The notes: generated from the letters alone by a model not told the origin. DNA of 64,000 bases from Sipunculus nudus (GCA_026874595.1 CM049313.1:55876659-55940658), one strand, 5' to 3'. Shown: positions 24,811-38,067, counted from the first letter of the stretch. Made by a program: numbers and translations.

Positions 24811-26990
24811 TGGCCTCCACAATAAAAATAATAATTATAAGAGAAATCACAACACAACCTGGTTTATTTAATACCAGACATTTTTCTGCTGTAGCACCAT
24901 CAATCAGAAACTACGCGAGTGAACTTGGCCCATGTATAACTTGCAAATGGAAAACCCATCCTGCACCAACCCAGATGTCCTTCCTAGTTCCGTCTCAATC
25001 AAAGAACAGTTAATATGCAGGTTATATTGAGGAAACACAACATTGGGACTTGGACTCTAGTTTGGGGTTTTGAGGTTTTGAATATATGGACCTTAGGAGT
25101 TCCTAAATAAAGGGTCCTTGCAAACTTAGGTTGTGGCTACAAACAGTGGTGTGCCACAAAATGGGGTCTTTGGTAAGTGAACTTTTTTTCAAATCAACAG
25201 GTGGCACAAGAGAGAGGTACATGATACCAGTCTACACTATCTGAGTCAGAGTCCAAGCCAGATTCCTAGCCTGCAGATCAGAGTCTTTCATGATAAAATC
25301 CAAGTCCACACCCTTAAAGAAAGAATGAGTTTTTCTTCAGTGATTACATAAGAATAAGTCTGATGATTAATTACCAGCCATATTGCACCTAAAATGTAAG
25401 AAATAGAGTTGATCAATTACATTTTAGTGGTAGCACCAGCCATGTGGAAAACCAAACTAAAAATCTGATTGCAGAAAATAATATTTTGGTCATTTATTTA
25501 AATGTCTTACCTCAATATAAGTGTCTTGTCATTAGTGTAAATAAAAGTAAAAATATTTCTTTACTTTCTCAATCCACCATGTGCATAAAAAAAGAATCAT
25601 TTATAGACATAGAGATCAATCCTCCTACATGTGTGTTGAGTGTCTGTATGTTGACCAACAATGGTTTCATTTTTTCCACTGATTACATGACAGAAAGTAA
25701 TGTCTTAATTACCAATCAAAAGGAAAGGTTGTCAGTCAAGATAGAAACAGAAGTTACACATCAGATTGTTCATCTGCATTTTTCTTTGGTTTAATACCCC
25801 ACTCAGAACTATAAATGTTTAAATGAACACCTATTTGCAGTGATATTGTTGTTGCCACATGGTCAGCATTTACAACCCAGTTTTCTTCAGGACAGAATTC
25901 ACATCTCAAAGTAGACCTCATCAACCCAATCCTCTGAATTCTCTCTAATTTTCCTGTGTCTCTTTGGCTGCATGTATAAGGGTTTTCTGAGTGGCAATGA
26001 CAAACTATATGTACTTTAATGTCCCCCCAGATAGCTGTCAATAGGGAGATCTCGAAAAGGTTGAACTCAACTGGCCAAATGGGACCAAACTGCAAGAGAC
26101 ATTAGTTGCAGCATTGAGAACCATTAAAGAACGGTAACATTCATGAAAGCTTACAAATATATACAAACTGCATAAAGAAGTTGATTCAGACCACTTGGGT
26201 TGTACACTGACTGAAGACCTGAACTCCCTGACTTTAAAATGCTTTTTAAGGGCCACCCCAAATAAAATCTGTCCTCACGGGATAACTTTTGTTAGTGTTC
26301 TCCTATTGCCATGGAATAAATCATTACAAAAGTCTACCACAAAAACATCTTTCTGTTACAATGTAAAATCATTCCACAAAATGCACATACAAGTACCATT
26401 TTCTGATAATTTAATTATAGAAATAAAATGAGGAGATTTTTATCATTATTTCTGAATTAATGATAACACTAAATAAAAGATACCTTAACATGAGTTGTGC
26501 TAGCTTTAAAATTTTGAGATGTCTGCTAATCCAAACCTCTTATTCCATTCTTTCTGCATTTCACTATTTCCAGCATCCAACAAGTATGACTAATGCTGTG
26601 CATGCATGCTTATGTATGGAGATAGGGAGCATTTTGAACAGGGTGCCCTATAGTCAGGGTACTTGAAAAACAAAAAAGTGGTTTCTCATTCTTGTTCTTC
26701 TGGAATGTGTGTCAGTGTAGAAATATAACATTTGTTTCCTTTTTGTTTAAGGGAAACAATAGTGTTGCATAAAAAAGGGTTAAAAAAGTAATTAGCTACA
26801 TTTTAAAGATGATAAATCTAGTTGGGTAAAGATTTACTAACATACAAAGCTGTCATGAAACACATGAGATCTCAGAAATAATCTCTTTGCCCATCTTCAC
26901 TGGGCTCCAGGTGCTCAACTGGCCAAATAATGCACAGGTTTGGTGTGTCTGTGCATCAGACACATGTATTCTAACAAATATGCATATGCC
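24811..26990. other. Intron sequence, nothing recognised
   Basis: Several 60-116-codon frames overlap on both strands (25444-25794 plus, 25754-26095 minus, 26038-26256 minus). None shows a known motif or convincing splice sites. Confidence 0.35.
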
Positions 26991-27240
26991 CAACTTAAGA
27001 CTGATATATCAAACCCCTCCTGAGAAAAAAGCAGGGACACACACTGTGCAAAAATTATTGTAAGTGGCACCACCAGTCTTGTATACGACAAAGCTATTCG
27101 ATATGTATATATTACCCAATTACAGGCTGATATATCAAATTCCTCAGTAGAAATAAGCAGGCACATACACTGTGCAAAAGTCATTGTAGGTGGCGACACC
27201 TTTCTTGTGAACGAGAAAGCCATCAAAGACACATAGACAG
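26990..27240 (+). repeat. Two units of a GGTGG-containing repeat
   Basis: Units about 125 bp apart share CACTGTGCAAAA, a GTGGCRMCACC site and a CGA(C/G)AAAGC block, resembling a shortened family-2 unit. It is probably a decayed array remnant. Confidence 0.5.
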
Positions 27241-27254
27241 GTCAAAACATCAGG

Positions 27255-27358
27255 CTTATCGACTACCGAGAGCCAACATATGTGCCATGAAGAGTGCCTC
27301 GTATTAGTTAGTATAACTAGTTGTACAATCCATGTAAAATAAATAAAGTTTATATTTA
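27255..27358 (+). mobile_element. SINE A, 3' part only
   Basis: GACTACCGAGAGCC, then GAGTGCCTCGTATTAGTTAG, TTGTACAATCCATGTAAAAT and AAATAAAG match the tail of the copy at 62640-63116. The tRNA-like head is absent. Confidence 0.65.
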
Positions 27359-27419
27359 AAACATCAGGCCAATACATCAAAATTACCTTGAGTCTGATGT
27401 ATGGGGCTGACCAGGCTTA

Positions 27420-30242
27420 GGTGAGAAAGGCAGTTGCCCCGAGTGAACTGTGACAAATTTGCTTGCCCAGGCTACTGCACTGAGTGAACTCAACCTGGCT
27501 AGACTGAGTGAACTCTTGATCTGTTGCCAAATCTGAAACAGTTTGCAGTTTCTCAACCTATTTTAAGATACAGACACTATCTTGGAGTGTTGGTGAATCT
27601 GTTTACACAAACTGAAAGACTTTGGCTAAAATGCTTTTTTTCAAGCTGACATATTCATAAACCTTTATCAAAATATCTAGAATAATAAAAGATGCAGTTC
27701 TTTCACTGTAAAAGGTCCAATAATTCTGCCAAAAATCATTCAAGTAAACTTGAACAAAGGCCACCTAAGAATAGTTTTTGTGCAATGTTAAAGGAGTTAT
27801 AATTGAAACAATAATTTTGTAGAAGAACAGTTTTCCAGTCCTCAGTGTGAAATAGACATAATAAGGGCCATAAGACCAACAAAGGATTTTCTGATATGAT
27901 TGAAGGAACCATGTCCTAGGATAATTCTTTTATAAATTGAACGATTCAATTTGACAGTTTCAGCATAAACATTTTAAGCTGAAAGAAGTTAAAATTATGA
28001 GTTTTTTGCCCATAAAAACCTGTCAATGTAGGTGGCACCAAAAAATCTGCAATTTCAAATATGAGTAATGTGACCAACATTTGCACAATACTTGGAAATG
28101 CTAGCTTCTGTCATTTCTGAGATTACCATGTCAGTATGCTTATTTGGCCAAATGACTGTTCAAATTCATGTAACTCCACAAAAATTCATCAAATGCAAAT
28201 TATTTGAACAATCTTGAGAGGGCTTGCCTCTGGGATCATTTCTGCAAATTATTGAACAATTTGGCTGGACTGTTTACAAGAAGAAGACGTAAAGTTTTTC
28301 AGCTTTTTACGCAAGTAAACTCAGATAGCAAAAAAATAAGCTGAATCCCACAACATTTGATATGTGACAGATTATTGCATAAAATCTAGGGATGGTAGAT
28401 CCTGCCATTCCTGAGAAATTATGGGTTAATGTAGGATGACCAATGACCCCTGTACAAAAAAAGTCAATGCGCCACCAATACCTGAATTTCATATATGACT
28501 CATGTGACCAACACTGGCATAAAATTTGGTGATGAAAGCTGTGGCTGTTTCTGAGACTGTCATTTTAGTATGCTTTTTTGACAGTAACTAAGTTCAACTT
28601 CCTGTAACTCGACCAAAATTCACCGAACTTGAACCATTCAAACAAACTTGAGAGAGATTGTATAAAAGATTATTTCTGTGAAATATTGAACATTTTGGCT
28701 TTACCGTTTTGTAGGAGAAGATTTTTAAAGGTTTTTACCTTTTTCTCTATAAAATCAAAGAGTTTTTCAGATGGCTAATTTTTTGCATTAAATTGTTTAG
28801 CTCCAGTTGTTTTTTTAATAGTATGGGTTAACATACAGATGGCTCACAGGTTCACTAAAAATTACTACAGATGCATATTGAATGCAAAATTATAATACAG
28901 ATACATCTCACTGATGGCAAAATCTTGAATTAAGTTGAGTATGGATACAGGTACAGCCGTCTTTATATACCCGCAGAGAGCTGTATACCTGTGATTGTAA
29001 ACATAGCCTGGCATGAGGAATATCTAAAATCATAAATCTACATTTTTTAAAAGCTTTTAAAAAACATTCTTGTCAATATTAACCATAGATAACCTGAAAT
29101 CTAAATGTCTTGAGGCATGATGTTATGGATGCTGATAAACAGGTGACAGGCTAGATGTATCTGCTTCACACAGCTAACATATATGGTAAAATGACTCAAT
29201 TCAATCTTTATAATTCAGCCAAAATTCATTCTTTGGAACCATAAAAGACAATTATTATAAGAATTATTCTGGGGATTATTCTTGTAAAATATTAAACAAA
29301 TTTGCCTCAGTGCTCTAAGTCAAAAAACGTTTTACAGGTTTATAATTCATATGGGAAAATACAGCAAAATGGCTAAGTTAAGCTTCTCATAACTCAGTCA
29401 AAAATCACTGAACCAAAACCATTTGAATAAACTTGAATTATCAACATCTAATGATAATTAATGTGTGAGATTTAAGAATTTGGCCCAGTGGTTTTTGAGA
29501 AGAAGATCTTTGTAGCCACTTAGCTAAAAAGGGATGTTATGGCATATGACTAGATTCAGCTTCCCAAAACTCAGCCAAAAGTCGCTGAACTGAGACCATT
29601 TGAACAAACTTAAGAGAGGACTACCCTAGGATCATTTCTGTGGAATATTAAACAATTTGGCCATTTGGTTTCAGAGAAGAAGTTTTTTGTAGCCAACAGT
29701 ATGATACGGGCACTGATGACCCCAGTACAAAAAAGGCCAATGCAGGTGGCACCACCAATACCTCAATTTCAGATATGACTCATGTGACCAACATTGGCAT
29801 AAAATTTGGTGATGATAGCTCCAGCCGTTTCTGAGATTGTAATTTTACTTATCTTTTTTGGACAGATGACAAAGTTCAACTTCCTGTAACTCGACCAAAA
29901 ATCACCAAATTTAAACCGTTCCAACAAATTTGAGAAAGATTGTTCCAGGAATCATTTCTGTGAAATATTAGACAATTTGGCTGAATAGTTTGAAAGAAGA
30001 AGATTTTTAAAGCTTTTTTAGCTTTTTCCCAATAAAATCTATGAAAATGCAGTTAGCCAAAAAATAAGCAAAATCCGATAGAGTTTTTTAGATGACTAAT
30101 TTTTTGCATAAAATTTCGTCTTGCTTACTCTTGCCGTTTTCAAGATATTATGGGTTAACATACAGACACCGGACGCCAGACACCGGAGGACAGACGACGG
30201 ACGATGCCACACCATGGCATAAGCTCACAGGTTCACTAAAAA
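27420..30242 (+). mobile_element. Family-3 element with degenerate internal repeats
   Basis: Its 5' portion (about 27440-27660) resembles 19880-20050. Internally, units of about 180 bp or multiples repeat the phrases AACTCAGCCAAAAATCACTGAAC (with variants), TTGAACAAACTTGAG and ATTTCTGTGAAATATTGAAC. Three units carry GGTGGCACCA-type sites (28030, 28465 degraded, 29743). The 3' end has a CCGGACGCCAGACACCGGAGG stretch (variant units), then GACGACGGACGATGCCAC and GCATAAGCTCACAGGTTCAC followed by TAAAAA. The same tail occurs at 20270-20297 and a fragment at 28851-28876. No enzyme-coding frame. Confidence 0.65.
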
Positions 30243-31053
30243 TAGCATTCAGGTTGAACTGTCATGACTAATATTTCAGATACAAGGTTTAATGCAGGAT
30301 ACGAACTAAATAAGATAGACAAAGACATGAACGCTATGGGTACAGCTGATTTTTATTCACATTTCTTGAAGTAAATAAAAAAAAAATATAGGTATTATTT
30401 AATTGGCAGGCCTGAGAGTACTTGTCCTTACATTTGAGCCACATTTCAATATGATCCAATTCCCCATGTATCCGTACTAGTAAGGGCTTCAGATCATGTG
30501 TCCAAACAAACCTTTATGGAAACCAAATCAGTGACATTTCGGTAATGAGCTTAAGGGACCCTCTGAGAAACATTCAGAGACACATTTGGGCTTCATGTAT
30601 CAAAAGGCAGTGTTTATTCCATTATCTCAAGAAATATAAAAGAACAGTCATTTCAAATAGGACTGCCATATCTCATCTCATAAACTAAGTTCATGTATAA
30701 ATACTGTTAAAGTACAAGTCCAAAAATAAATTCCAAGTAAAACCTTCTTATGTCAATAAGACTGACTGCAAAAGTTTTTTTTAAAAGGGAAGGTCAATGG
30801 CCTGTTGCTGGCACTGTCTAATGAATGTGATGAAAGGTAACCACATGACAACTATGGCATACTGTTCTCATTAAACCTTCTGGATTTATGGCATAAATAT
30901 ACCATTTTATAATTCAGAAGTCATTACCTATATTTTTTTTTTTTTTTCTTTTTGGTGCAGGTAACTGCCTCTCTTTTTTTATGCTGCTGACTTATTTAAT
31001 CCTTAAGCTAAGTATTTACATTTGCAGAGTTCCATTTTCGTTTGGTACTATGT

Positions 31054-31331
31054 GACAGGGTGCAGCACTCGCTTCCTCTCATTTTATTTTATAGCCTGGT
31101 GTTTCCAAGGCCTGGTATCTACGACACCTGCTGGTCCAGGGTGTGTAATCATCCCCATTGCTGCGTAATAACACCAAGGAACCTCTGAAAGACACACTCC
31201 TTTGTGATACATGGCTGAGGGGTGAAGCTTTCCAACAAGCCTGCAGAGCAATCACCCTGGGTTGGGGCTGACCATGAAAGTTTCACTTCTTGATTTGAAC
31301 TCACAACCTGCCAGCTTTGAGTCCTGTGCAG
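31054..31331 (-). mobile_element. tRNA-derived-type SINE B, minus orientation
   Basis: Reversed, it reads GGACTCAAAGCTGGCAGGTT then GTGAGTTCAAATC (box-B-like), a body with CACAAAGGAGTGTGTCTTTC, and the tail ATAAAATGAGAGGAAGC. This matches the plus-oriented copy at 35455-35727 along its length at moderate identity. Polymerase III promoter boxes are inferred from position. Confidence 0.75.
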
Positions 31332-31949
31332 GGGCCTAGCCAAAGTGGGGCCGCAGGGGGCCATGCCCCCCCCCCCCCCCCCCACAAGCCCTGGTCGCAT
31401 CCAGTGCTCAATGGTCTTTTCGGAGTTTCACTTAATCTAATACAAATATATATATATATCTATGCATAAAATCAGTGGCGGATAAATGCTATCAGTGGCA
31501 GGTTTTTCATATTTCATTTTATTAATAGGCAATTAGACTTTATTTAAGTTATCTGCAGTTACCATTACTTTCAAATTTATAAGTTGAGTATATGGATATT
31601 TATGAACAGCTGCAGAACAACTGCGGTACTCAAACAATCTGTGCTGAGCTCTTAGGAGTCCTGTGTGCTGTCGAACCACGGAACCTGGTAAAATGCGAAG
31701 TTTAACATAATAATTCAGCTTATCAGTTATTTCATCACAAGCATTACATTTAAAAGATAATATTCTGATTGTTACAAACATGATTGCACTTTTGTGCCAT
31801 TGACTCATTTGAAAACGATTGAAATTTTATATCCTTATTTTGAAGAAATATAAATATTAAATATTGAACCTCTCTACAGTTTGACTACATAACGGAAAGA
31901 CATAAGGGAACAGTTTTTCAGGAACAGGAAATCCTCATTTTTTGTGAAA

Positions 31950-32640
31950 ATTGCCTCAAAATGTCCTCTTTGCATTGTATATTGTTACAGATGTCTGTTT
32001 TATTGTCAGCTGTTAGCATGTCTCTTTTATTGTGCGCTGTTGACATTCCGATTCGTGTTTGGCCCAAGCCCTGGGGTTGCTATGCTACAGCGTTCCTTGT
32101 TCCAGCTGGCCGGGTGCGGCCCAAGTGTTAACACAGCGGTCATGCTAGTCTGGGGCTTTCTTGCCTGGCCGAGCTGGGCAGGCCCACATGTGAACCTTGA
32201 TATGCAGAAACACAGCATTTGTTGTTCTAGATGTTTCCTGTAAGGTGTGTACTATTGGTTTCTTTGGATTGTTCAAGAAATGAAAAGTTCTCGGCCCGGG
32301 GTGAGAAGTTATAAATAAGGGGCTGTTTTTTTTTAGAGCTGAGAAGAGAAATATTCCAGCGGACACAGAAGCGTGTAAGTCAGTTGTGGACCTTTTCCGA
32401 TAAGTGCGGCAACTTCAGATTTTCTTCTAAATTAGTGACGGATCTTATTTATTCTTCAGTTTGCTTTCGGGATTATAACAAGAACTTCACTTTGGGATTA
32501 TAACGGATTGATTTTGTGAATGAACTGGACTGTTATTCTCTGAGAAGATTTATGTGAACTGTTCTAAAAAATGCTCTAAAAATATGTTATAAATGAAACA
32601 AATGACAGTGGTTTTTCCCACTGTGCTTCCATCTACAAGT
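31950..32640 (+). promoter_or_regulatory. TATA-containing promoter-like segment, possibly a solo LTR
   Basis: A good TATA box (TATAAATAAGG, from 32310) is followed about 28 bases later by a plausible start region and then a donor-like GTGTAAGT at about 32373. Upstream, GTTTTATTGTCAGCTGTTAG and a close variant form a short direct repeat at about 31998-32045. Base composition is higher in GC than the flanks and no repeat copy was seen elsewhere in the window. A solo long terminal repeat or an isolated promoter with a non-coding first exon would both fit; neither is established. Confidence 0.3.
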
Positions 32641-35454
32641 TTAAAACCCACAACACCCTGCTCTAAAAATTAAATGAACCAGCAGATCTCAAAGGCCTGC
32701 ATTTGGTGTTTTGGGCTAGTGTCTTGATGGAGATGCATTCACTGAAAACCTATAGAAATCTCAACTTGAACTACATACACCTTGAAAATTAGCTGGAGAA
32801 CTTTCTAGAATTTTGAAAGATTCAGATATTGAAATAGTCAATTTGGACTGTATTAAGCCGGCCAGAAATAAAAAACAAATTTCAAACACTGATATATATT
32901 GCTGACAGACCAATTTAAGGCACATTTTTCTGCATCTTTGAGAGGTATATAGGCACCTGCATGCATCAATGCAAGATGTAATTGCTTGTCAAGTTTTTGT
33001 ATGCCATAGCTGAGTGTACAGGTTATACCTTCTAGTAGTGACTCAGAAATATGACATTTCTACACCAGCCTGAAAGTATGTGGTCCATGATATGATAATC
33101 CATCATAAAAATAGGCAGCTGTAAGAAGAAGACAAGATGAAAGGCTGAAAAATAGCCACAGGCAGGGATAATAGCTATACCTCTTCACTGCTTACTCGGA
33201 TCTTTGAAAACAGAGATATTTCAAGAACTCCTGTCAAAACATGATGTCTAGAAAACATTGTATCTGATTAATTAGGTAGACTCGAGTAAAAAAATTCCAC
33301 ATTATGTCCATGTCTGTTCCTCCTTTGTCCAAGTTTTGTGTCTTACTGTATCAAACATTTAAAAGAGGGTGGTAAAAACATATTATCCCAAGATAAGTTA
33401 TGTATACTATTGACATGATATGATATATGACTTTATACATATGTAATATTTTAGATGGAACAATAGAGAAATATTTTTCTTATTTTGTTTTTGTTTCAAA
33501 TTCCTAATGCTGTTACCTCCAAACTTTAGGCATAACAACTGCTCCTAAAAATAAAATTACACAAAAGCATGCATAATTTTAGCTTAGGTGTTAGACAAAA
33601 AGATAAATGAATGAATTTTAATGAAATTATGTGGAGGTTAAGGGTAACACCCAAGGATTTGCAAACTCTTACATTTTGGAGGTAATCTGGAAAACCATCA
33701 TATATTTTCAACAAAAAAGATTCTTTTCCACAGATGGACCATCCAGTGTGCATACCAGTACATGTGTCAGAGTGTCCCACAGATATTTCTTACAACCAGA
33801 TGACCTGATTAGAAACTAATCTGTCATAATTTGACATTTATCTGATCTGGTGCATATTTCACTCCCAACTTATCCCATATGATATATTAGCACTTGGTGC
33901 ATTATATTCAAAATCTGACGCAAGCTGGATTAATCTCAATTTACTAAATAGTTTCAAAAGAGTATCTTTTTTCCTGTTGAATGACACATTATAACTGAAT
34001 AATTTTAAATGAGTATCTTTTTTCCTGCTGTATGACATATATACTCTATACTATGTACAAACTTAAAAGCCATGTCAATGGTCTGCTGGTTGCTCTATTT
34101 AAACTATATAAATTACGGTAACTTGCATGATAAGAATTGTATGTTATTAATAAGTTCAAGTTTTACATGTACAGGCCTAGAAATGTTGTGAAAATTCATA
34201 ATCCGTCATTTATATATAAGAGTAAGCATTGGAGGGTCTATTAAGATTGCAGCAGTTTAGCTTTGATGCTCTTCTGAGGATTTCATTGAACCAAGCACAT
34301 TCAGTTCTGATTACCAGTAAATATACCACTAGGCAACACCCTACATTAAATTGTGAAGCAGTTCAAACAGGACAGCTAAATTATAAAAAAAAATGTGGAA
34401 AAAAACAGAAGCAATGTGAAACACACAGCTCAGCATGACCATAGCAGACATTAATCAATCGACCTGGATAGCTGTTACAAACAAACAATTAAACAGTGGC
34501 CTCTGAATTATTTCATGTTTGGACATGTCTGTGAATTACTGACAATACTGTTATGTTCTGTAGACAGGTAACAAGTGATCAATGGGGAGCATATTTCATA
34601 ATGTTCCCTAGCATTGTTGTCACAAGCATGTTGAAGCCTTGTTATGTGATTCCACAGATCCTATGAATAAAGGTAAATTGTGATCCAGCTGATCCAGCCT
34701 TCTAACTAATACATGAATCTGCATGCTTCCTGGATAAATGACCATCTACAGCTCAGCTCAAACTTGCAAAGAGATCTAGTGCGGAAAATATACCTAAATG
34801 ACTGAAAGGATTTTAACTGCCCCACAATTTTAAAAGTTTAAAAAATCCTGAATTTTTATTTTTTTTTTTTATAATTTTGAAAATGCAGGATATCAAGATT
34901 TTCTCGTGTTATTGCGAAGATAATGCATAATAAAGGCTCTTTTTTGGTCCATCAAGGGAGGCAGTGGCAAAAACCATACTTTTTTCTGGACCTCCCTACA
35001 AAATGCTGGGAGATTTAGATGACCTAGTGTTTGGGTCCTTCTGAACGTGAAGTGAGTGTAAGACCAAGACTTTAAAATGAAGGTGGGAAGAGGAGCCATG
35101 CGACCCCTGCATTTCTGCTTTTCAGTCCTCATCAATGGACCCTTACATTTTATTTTAAACTTTAAAATTATTTGCAAAAAAAATGTTGCATCATAATAAT
35201 ATAATATACCTGGGATGTCACATGGAAATTCGGTCTTTATGTAGGAATATCACCTATCACTGTTGTCTTCATGTTATGTACTGACAAAATCACAGTGAAA
35301 ACATGTCACACAGTGAGGGGTACACTCATCATGCAGAGATTTTACACTGCAGTCTCCCAAGGTCTCTTTTCATGTATCCACTGCTTTGTGTAGCAAGATT
35401 CTCTGGGTCTGACCACCACGGGGGGGACAGGGCAAAGTTGTTGAATCAAAACTG

Positions 35455-35727
35455 GCTTCTGTGTATCAGGGGCAGTCAAAGGACTCAAAGGTCGGAGATT
35501 GTGAGTTCAAATCTCAGCCGAGTTGGTGAGATTATTCATGGTCTTTTCATGGCTTAATGGGAAGGTCATGCCCCATGGCTGTGTTTTACTCACAAACGAG
35601 TGTGCCTTTCAAGGGTTACTCAGCCTTTAAGGGGACATGCAATTACGCACACAGGGCCCGCAAGTGCAGTAGTCACCGGCCTGGTTAATTCCAGGATATA
35701 AAATGAGAGGAAGCTTGTGATACTGCC
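35455..35727 (+). mobile_element. tRNA-derived-type SINE B, plus orientation
   Basis: GGCAGTCAAAGGACTCAAAG, then ATTGTGAGTTCAAATCTCAG (box-B-like), CACAAACGAGTGTGCCTTTC, GGTTAATTCCAGGATATAAA and ATGAGAGGAAGC parallel the copy at 31054-31331. There is no long A tail. Confidence 0.75.
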
Positions 35728-36690
35728 GAAATAATAATATATAGTTATCTTAGAATGCTTCTAAGGGATATAACAGATTATTACCCAGAAGTTACACATG
35801 TACAGTGATACAATTTCTCATGAAAGAAACCTTTTCTCCAGCAGGCATGCAGAACATGGTTTCTTTAGCACAAATATATTAAGTAAGAGGGTTTATGTAC
35901 CTACCAGACAACACGTACAACCACAGATACAAAATGCTTTGTGGAGGACACCCAAAAGATGCTGTTTGGAAACACTTTGTAACGGTAGAAGTAAGTTTTA
36001 AATTTCCTGTAAACTGCATGTACTGTGGTCACCAACAAGTATTACACCCTTAGGAATGAAGTCCCAACATGGCTAACTTTAAGTCAGCTGCTACAGAGAA
36101 TGACAAACTTAAAGACCAAGCAACAACAATAATAGCCACGGTTCCTTTGATAGATACTGATTGTACTCCACTGTGATAATTTAAACTACAAAACTTACAT
36201 GAAGAGATGCATAAATTTAAATGAGTGATAATTATAAGTTCAACTGGTGAAAAAACATCAATCATAGTGTAATCTCACAAAGGATAATGTTAAGTCTTAC
36301 ACAAGCAAGCTATAAATTGTTTTAAAATTTTTCAGGAAGTGCAGTTTGCATACTTTTTAGATTCTACATTACTGTTAAGCTAGTGAGTTAGTATGCAGCA
36401 CTGCATGCACCTTGGCAGTTATGCACTTGACTGTTAATTTAAGATACAAGATAAAAAACTGTAGTTTATCAATCTGTAATTCTCTATCATACAAAAGTAA
36501 CATTGCTGAGTGACACAAATTAGGTAAGAACTAGTTACAAATACAGAAAACTTCTTCTTACCGTGAATACAGGTAGACATTTTAACAAGAATCAATTGTT
36601 AATTAACATCTCAACATATGCTAGGCAACACTACATACTTAAATAATTGAAATACACATCCATCAGCTGCAATTTTGGCAAAACTATTAG

Positions 36691-37912
36691 AACAAGTGAC
36701 CCATGGGTCATGACGCTCAGCTGACTGGGAAGAGATTCGCAAAAAGAAATTTTATCATCTAAATGGTAGTATATACCCATTCAACTGAAGCATCAAACAG
36801 ATTAACCAACAGGCCAAGATTGTGTCTGCATTTTTATATATTTCAAAAATAGAGAAAAAATGCGTAAACTTAAAAAAAAAATACAGGTGGCTCCACCAGT
36901 CTGCAGAAACTAATAAAAACACTTAAGGGTCAATATCCATGCAAAGAATCATGGTGATCTCTGCATTAGTTGTTCAGATACTTCAGCTTTTGTATCAAAT
37001 TTTCCATTATTGAGGGATACTTCGGGGTCCTATAGCTTGAAGGATATAGGAAACCTAATTTCAGGTTTCCACAGACACTTTTCATGGGCCTCCTTGCATG
37101 ACAAGAATGAAGATTCTAGGTCCAGTTGTTACTATTTGTACCCTGTTGACAGATAACCACATCACCAGGTCTCAAAAATAGAGAAAAAATTCGTAAAAAT
37201 TTGAAAAAAATAGAGGTGGCGCACCCAGTCTGCAGAAACTGATGGATCACCTCATGATCAATATGTATGCGAAAAATCATGACCATCAGTGTTGTAGTTA
37301 TTGAGATACTGCAGTTTTTGTATCAAATTTTTCACTATTCTGGGGGGTACTTTGGGGCCCATAGCTCGAAGGATATTGGCAACATAGACCTAATTTCTGG
37401 TTTCCATGGAGACTTTTCATAGGCCTCTCAGAATGTCAAATATGAAGATTCTAGGTCCAGTCTTTATGATTTGTGCCCTGTTAACAGATGTTTACATTTT
37501 TAAAGGTCTCAAAAATAGAGAAAACAATTTGTAGAAAATAAAAAAAAAATAGAGATGGCGCACCCAGGCTGCAGAAACTGATGAAACACTCCATGATCAA
37601 GATCCATGCAAACAATTATGGTGATCTCTGCATTAGTTGTTCAGATACTTCAGTTTTGTATCAAATTTTCCATTATTCTGAGATGTACTTTGGAGTGCCA
37701 TAGCTCAAAGGATATGGGTAACAGAGACCTCATTTCTGGTTTCCAAGGAGATTTTTGATGGACCTCTCAGAATGTCAAGTTACAAGTTTCTAGGTCCAGT
37801 GGTTACGATTTGTGCCAGGTTAACGGACGGACAGATGGACGGACAGACTGACAGACGGACGACAGACAAAGGGTGATCACTATAGCTCAGATGACTTAGT
37901 CAGCTGAGCTAA
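36691..37912 (+). mobile_element. Family-1 tandem-repeat element, copy 3, the shortest complete copy
   Basis: The 5' palindrome TGACCCATGGGTCA is at 36697-36710. Subterminal inverted repeats are CTCAGCTGACT (36716-36726) and AGTCAGCTGAG (37898-37908). There are three array anchors near 36884, 37213 and 37553. A GGACGGACAGATGGACGGAC microsatellite lies near 37825-37860, then the 3' hairpin AGCTCAGATGACT/AGTCAGCTGAGCT (37884-37910) ending CTAA. It is the best template for defining the family. Confidence 0.85.
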
Positions 37913-38067
37913 TAAAACTAACAGAATTATATTTAGATTAATCAGAGCATTGTTCCTGTTCACTTATTAAAAGTCTTATTGTTTTATTTTATTCAAAAGA
38001 AATAAAAATAGTTCATCTATTTGTTTTGATTTTTGTGTATTACACCATCACTCTTACTGTCCACTAA

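Larger units (their letters stand above)
30243..36690. other. Intron sequence with two SINE B copies and an LTR/promoter-like segment
   Basis: Between the annotated elements (31054-31383, 31950-32640, 35455-35727) the sequence is AT-rich and unique, with no coding frame I can support. Confidence 0.4.

Noticed and set aside
25444-26256. Overlapping plus and minus frames of 72-116 codons
   Set aside because: No known motif, no convincing splice sites, AT-rich composition, and both strands open together.
31149-31400. Minus-strand 83-codon frame starting with a glycine run
   Set aside because: It spans a poly-C tract and SINE B; the glycine run is the translated homopolymer.
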